From Acinetobacter sp. WU_MDCI_Axc73 (GTDB lineage Bacteria > Pseudomonadota > Gammaproteobacteria > Pseudomonadales > Moraxellaceae): a stretch of DNA of 36,190 bases. Both the position numbers and the translations under genes were made by a program. The DNA lies in contig NZ_JAHPRO010000028.1 in the NCBI RefSeq assembly GCF_025562455.1, positions 1 to 36,190 of the forward strand. Reading direction: 5' to 3'. Under the pieces are notes generated by a model. That model was not told where the DNA came from, did not search any database, and worked only from the letters and a program-made list of their open reading frames with translations. Shown piece by piece: positions 33,593 through 36,190 of this stretch. The stretch's first letter is position 1; each line of letters starts with the position of its first letter.

Positions 33593-35161
33593 ATGACAAC
33601 CAATACTCACATTACTGATGACCGTATTTTAATTTTGGATTTCGGCTCTCAATACAGCCAGCTGATTGCACGTCGTGTACGTGAAGCGGGTGTATATTCT
33701 GAAATGTATGCTTTTGATATGTCTGAAGAAGATATTCGAGCTTTTAATCCGAACGGTATCATTTTGTCTGGTGGGCCTGAAAGTGTGCACGAAGAAGGTA
33801 GTCCGCGCGCACCACAGGTGGTATTTGAGCTTGGTGTGCCTGTATTGGGGATTTGTTATGGTTTCCAAACCATGTCAGAACAGTTGGGCGGTAAAGTTGA
33901 ACCAGGAACTGTACATGAGTTTGGCTATGCCGAAGTTGACATTCAACAACGTGATCAATTGATTGGCAACTTGCAGGATCGTGAAGATCAACTACATGTC
34001 TGGATGAGTCATGGTGATAAAGTAGGATGTTTACCAGAAGGTTTTCAAACTACTGCTAGCACACCAAGCTGCCCATTCGCAGCAGCATCCGATGAAACAC
34101 GCCGTTTCTATGGTGTTCAGTTCCACCCAGAAGTGACGCATACCGCGAAAGGTGCCGAGTTACTGTCAAACTTTGTACATAAAATTTGTGGTTGTGGAGG
34201 TCTTTGGACACCAGAACATATTATCGATTTACGTGTAGAACAGTTACGTCAGCAAATTGGTGATGAAAAAGTATTACTTGGTCTGTCTGGCGGTGTCGAT
34301 TCATCCGTAGTTGCAGCATTGTTGCATAAAGCGATTGGCGATCAGTTAACTTGTGTATTTGTCGACAATGGTTTACTTCGTTTAAACGAAGGTGATCAAG
34401 TCATGCAAATGTTTGCCGACAACATGGGGATCCGTGTCATCCGTGCTGATGCTGAAGAACGTTTCTTGACTGCGCTTGCAGGTGAAGTTGATCCTGAGAA
34501 AAAACGTAAAATTATTGGTCGTGAGTTCATTGCCGTTTTTGCCGAAGAAGCACGCAAATTGGATGGCGTGAAATTCTTGGCACAAGGGACTATTTATCCA
34601 GATGTGATCGAATCTGCTGCCAGCAAACAAGGCAAAGCACATGTGATCAAATCCCATCACAATGTAGGTGGTTTACCAGAAGATTTGGCTTTTGATTTGG
34701 TTGAGCCATTACGTGACTTGTTTAAAGACGAAGTCCGTAAATTAGGTACAACATTAGGTTTACCACACAGCATGATTTATCGTCACCCATTCCCTGGTCC
34801 GGGTTTAGGCGTGCGTATCTTGGGTGAAGTGAAAAAAGAATATGCCGATATTCTTCGTCTTGCAGATGACATCTTTATGCAAGAGCTTCGCGCCAGTGGT
34901 TGGTATGACAAAACAGCTCAAGCCTTTGCGGTATTCCAACCTGTAAAATCTGTGGGTGTCGTTGGTGATGGTCGTCGTTATGCATGGGTGATTGCACTTC
35001 GTGCGGTAGAAACGGTTGACTTTATGACAGCGCGTTTCGCTCACTTGCCATACGACTTAGTGGATAAAATCTCTACGCGTATCATGAATGAAATCAAAGA
35101 TGTGTCACGTGTTGTTTACGACGTGTCATCTAAGCCACCTGCTACAATTGAATGGGAGTAA
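33593..35161 (+). CDS. guaA: GMP synthase (glutamine-hydrolysing)
   Basis: Last step of GMP synthesis: XMP, ATP and glutamine give GMP. 522 aa from the ATG at 33593, the normal length. A longer frame from 33545 would run back into the promoter. Class I glutamine amidotransferase domain: [15 protein letters not shown], catalytic cysteine in GICYGFQTM near 86 and FHPEVTHT near 178-185. ATP pyrophosphatase domain: [14 protein letters not shown] near 234-247. The C-terminal dimerisation domain ends in [11 protein letters not shown], the invariant GuaA terminus. No clear Shine-Dalgarno sequence precedes the start. Core housekeeping gene that anchors this end as chromosome. Confidence 0.98.
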   Translation: MTTNTHITDDRILILDFGSQYSQLIARRVREAGVYSEMYAFDMSEEDIRAFNPNGIILSGGPESVHEEGSPRAPQVVFELGVPVLGICYGFQTMSEQLGGKVEPGTVHEFGYAEVDIQQRDQLIGNLQDREDQLHVWMSHGDKVGCLPEGFQTTASTPSCPFAAASDETRRFYGVQFHPEVTHTAKGAELLSNFVHKICGCGGLWTPEHIIDLRVEQLRQQIGDEKVLLGLSGGVDSSVVAALLHKAIGDQLTCVFVDNGLLRLNEGDQVMQMFADNMGIRVIRADAEERFLTALAGEVDPEKKRKIIGREFIAVFAEEARKLDGVKFLAQGTIYPDVIESAASKQGKAHVIKSHHNVGGLPEDLAFDLVEPLRDLFKDEVRKLGTTLGLPHSMIYRHPFPGPGLGVRILGEVKKEYADILRLADDIFMQELRASGWYDKTAQAFAVFQPVKSVGVVGDGRRYAWVIALRAVETVDFMTARFAHLPYDLVDKISTRIMNEIKDVSRVVYDVSSKPPATIEWE

Positions 35162-35164
35162 TTC

Positions 35165-35295
35165 AGGGATTTCAAGAAGCGAAGCTTCTTGCGTGAATTA
35201 CGACAAAGGCTATGCCTGCGGCAGTAGGGATTTCAAGAATGAGCGAGTTTAAAGCAGCGCTTTAAACGAAGCGGAACTTCTTGCCTGAATTACGA
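35165..35295. repeat. Two related hairpin repeats downstream of guaA
   Basis: Copy 1 (35165-35203) starts AGGGATTTCAAGAA, ends TGAATTACGA and contains CAAGAAGC-GAA-GCTTCTTG, a perfect 8-bp stem. Copy 2 (35226-35295) has the same ends but carries an extra internal hairpin, GTTTAAAGC-AGC-GCTTTAAAC, between the two arms. They look like an extragenic palindromic repeat family in which one copy has gained a nested palindrome. Confidence 0.75.
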
Positions 35296-35302
35296 TATGA
35301 AG

Positions 35303-35330
35303 AAAAACCGACCTGGAAAAGTCGGTTTTT
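35303..35330 (+). terminator. Rho-independent terminator after guaA
   Basis: AAAAACCGAC, an 8-base loop and GTCGGTTTTT form a 10-bp stem with a T-run, so it can work in both directions. It lies 142 bases after the guaA stop, beyond the hairpin repeats. Confidence 0.9.
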
Positions 35331-35391
35331 CTGTTTTTCGATAAATTAAATTTTATATATATTTCTAATTCCTTAGTAGACTACTAATCCA

Positions 35392-35766
35392 ATGCTCAAA
35401 TTTATTATTCCTATACTTTTAATTATCAGTCCGCTTACTAATGCAGGCTATAATGTATATATAACAAAAAAAGAATTTTACCTTAATGATGGAACATGCA
35501 TTACTAAACAAGAATGGAACACATATTTAGAAACAGACCCAGCAATAAAGGTAGATATTCAAAATTCAGAAAATGATTTTCTTGTATCGATTGGCGAACA
35601 AGAATTTTCTCTATGGTTTGATTATAACTTTTGTGACTTACTAACAAAAAATCCATCACCTGAAGCTCTTAGTAAAATGATTGAGATATCAAAAAAATTA
35701 AAAGCAACTGTACAGGGTGAAGAATCAGAAATTTATCTAAATCCTAATGATGTTATTAAACGCTAA
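35392..35766 (+). CDS. Small secreted hypothetical protein
   Basis: 124-aa protein with a Sec signal peptide (MLKFIIPILLIISPLTNAGY, cleavage near residue 18). The mature part is acidic to neutral with two cysteines (DGTCITKQEW near 36, FDYNFCDLL near 81) that could form a disulfide in the periplasm. I do not recognise the family. The coding sequence is more AT-rich than guaA, and the gene lies between the guaA terminator and an insertion sequence, so it may be an accessory gene. Confidence 0.7.
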   Translation: MLKFIIPILLIISPLTNAGYNVYITKKEFYLNDGTCITKQEWNTYLETDPAIKVDIQNSENDFLVSIGEQEFSLWFDYNFCDLLTKNPSPEALSKMIEISKKLKATVQGEESEIYLNPNDVIKR

Positions 35767-35878
35767 AAGAATATTAATTTAATATGATGATCTTTATGTA
35801 AAGCTAAATTCAACCTCTTCAATTTTAAAAAATTTTATCGGCAATTTATAACAAATAGAACGGTTGTATTTGAACAAC

Positions 35879-36190
35879 GGCTTTGTTGCACAAACCTAGA
35901 GCCTATAAGGTTTATTCAGTCCTATAATTTCAAAATGAATAAACCTACTCCTAAAACTTATCGTACAACCAACTGGTCTTCCTATAATCGCGCTCTCATT
36001 AATCGGGGCAACATTTCCATTTGGTTTGATCCAAACACTCAGTGGTATGCACAACCACAAAACAAGCAAGGTCGAAATCAAACTTACTCCGATACGGCTA
36101 TTCAATGCTGTTTAATGATCAAATCTTTATTTAGACTCTCTTTACGCATGGTCACAGGTTTTGTTCAAAGTCTGATTAAACTTTGTGGAT
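35879..36190 (+). mobile_element. IS5-family insertion sequence, left end (cut by window end)
   Basis: The left terminal repeat starts GGCTTTGTTGCACAAA at 35879, followed 40 bases later by the transposase gene. The right end is outside the window. The 9 bases before it (TTGAACAAC, 35870-35878) would be the target duplication if intact, which cannot be checked here. The same terminal sequence bounds the MITE at 11170-11282. Confidence 0.85.
35935..36190 (+). CDS. IS5-family transposase, N-terminal part
   Basis: The first 85 residues of a DDE transposase: MNKPTPKTYRTTNWSSYNRA, then RGNISIWFDPNTQWYAQ and SDTAIQCCLMIKSLFRL. This is the typical N-terminal region of IS5/IS903-type transposases, in which the DNA-binding part precedes the RNase H-fold catalytic domain. 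The catalytic residues lie beyond the window. The frame is open to the last base, so there is no sign of decay. Confidence 0.9.
   Translation, partial: MNKPTPKTYRTTNWSSYNRALINRGNISIWFDPNTQWYAQPQNKQGRNQTYSDTAIQCCLMIKSLFRLSLRMVTGFVQSLIKLCG

Overview
The window looks like chromosomal DNA of an Acinetobacter species. The grounds are low GC, an Acinetobacter-style polyphosphate:AMP phosphotransferase, an IS5-family element of a type common in the genus, and a guaA neighbourhood with paired tRNA-Gly(GCC) genes that fits my memory of the genus. No database was searched, so the genus is an inference.

Layout. (1) 1-2.8 kb: the end of an unknown gene, a complete hipBA toxin-antitoxin pair, then two further antitoxin-type HTH genes without visible toxins (an Xre protein and a DUF2384/MbcA-ParS-type protein). 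(2) 2.9-9.1 kb: a tightly overlapping three-gene operon on the minus strand. It encodes a 225-aa protein of unknown function and two very large proteins (775 and 1071 aa) that carry tyrosine-recombinase catalytic motifs. This is a trio integration module resembling Tn554 tnpABC or the gamma-mobile-trio (GMT) islands. (3) 9.7-23.8 kb: what looks like its cargo. It holds pap, a TetR-controlled tripartite ABC exporter (NodT-type outer-membrane factor, HlyD-type fusion protein, RbbA-like double ATPase/permease, ABC-2 permease), an Na+/phosphate cotransporter, an MgtC/SapB-DUF4010 membrane protein and ppk1. Together pap, the Pi transporter, the MgtC-like protein and ppk1 read as a polyphosphate storage and turnover set. 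(4) 23.8-24.7 kb: an AT-rich stretch that contains a decayed second copy of the 3' end of the 1071-aa recombinase gene, in the same orientation as the intact one.

(5) 24.7-28.4 kb: a small prophage- or satellite-like module with a DnaC-type ATPase, a DUF1376-like replication protein with a serine tract encoded by a hexanucleotide microsatellite, a small unknown, a tyrosine integrase, an excisionase-like HTH and a divergent Xre regulator. It abuts the 3' end of a tRNA-Gly gene, the usual type of site for such integrases. (6) 28.4-35.4 kb: core-like chromosome with two tRNA-Gly genes, bolA-like, a SirB-like membrane protein, an orphan ParA, a Gly-rich lipoprotein, LysE, DedA, DoxX, a YgiW-type OB-fold protein and guaA. 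(7) 35.4-36.2 kb: a small secreted protein and the left end of an IS5-family insertion sequence cut by the window end.

The most interesting points are the trio recombinase operon, its decayed relative about 21 kb away in the same orientation, and the possibility that the polyphosphate/exporter block between them is mobile cargo. A 113-bp MITE with a 9-bp target duplication lies between pap and the tetR gene, and its ends match the IS5-family element at the right end of the window.
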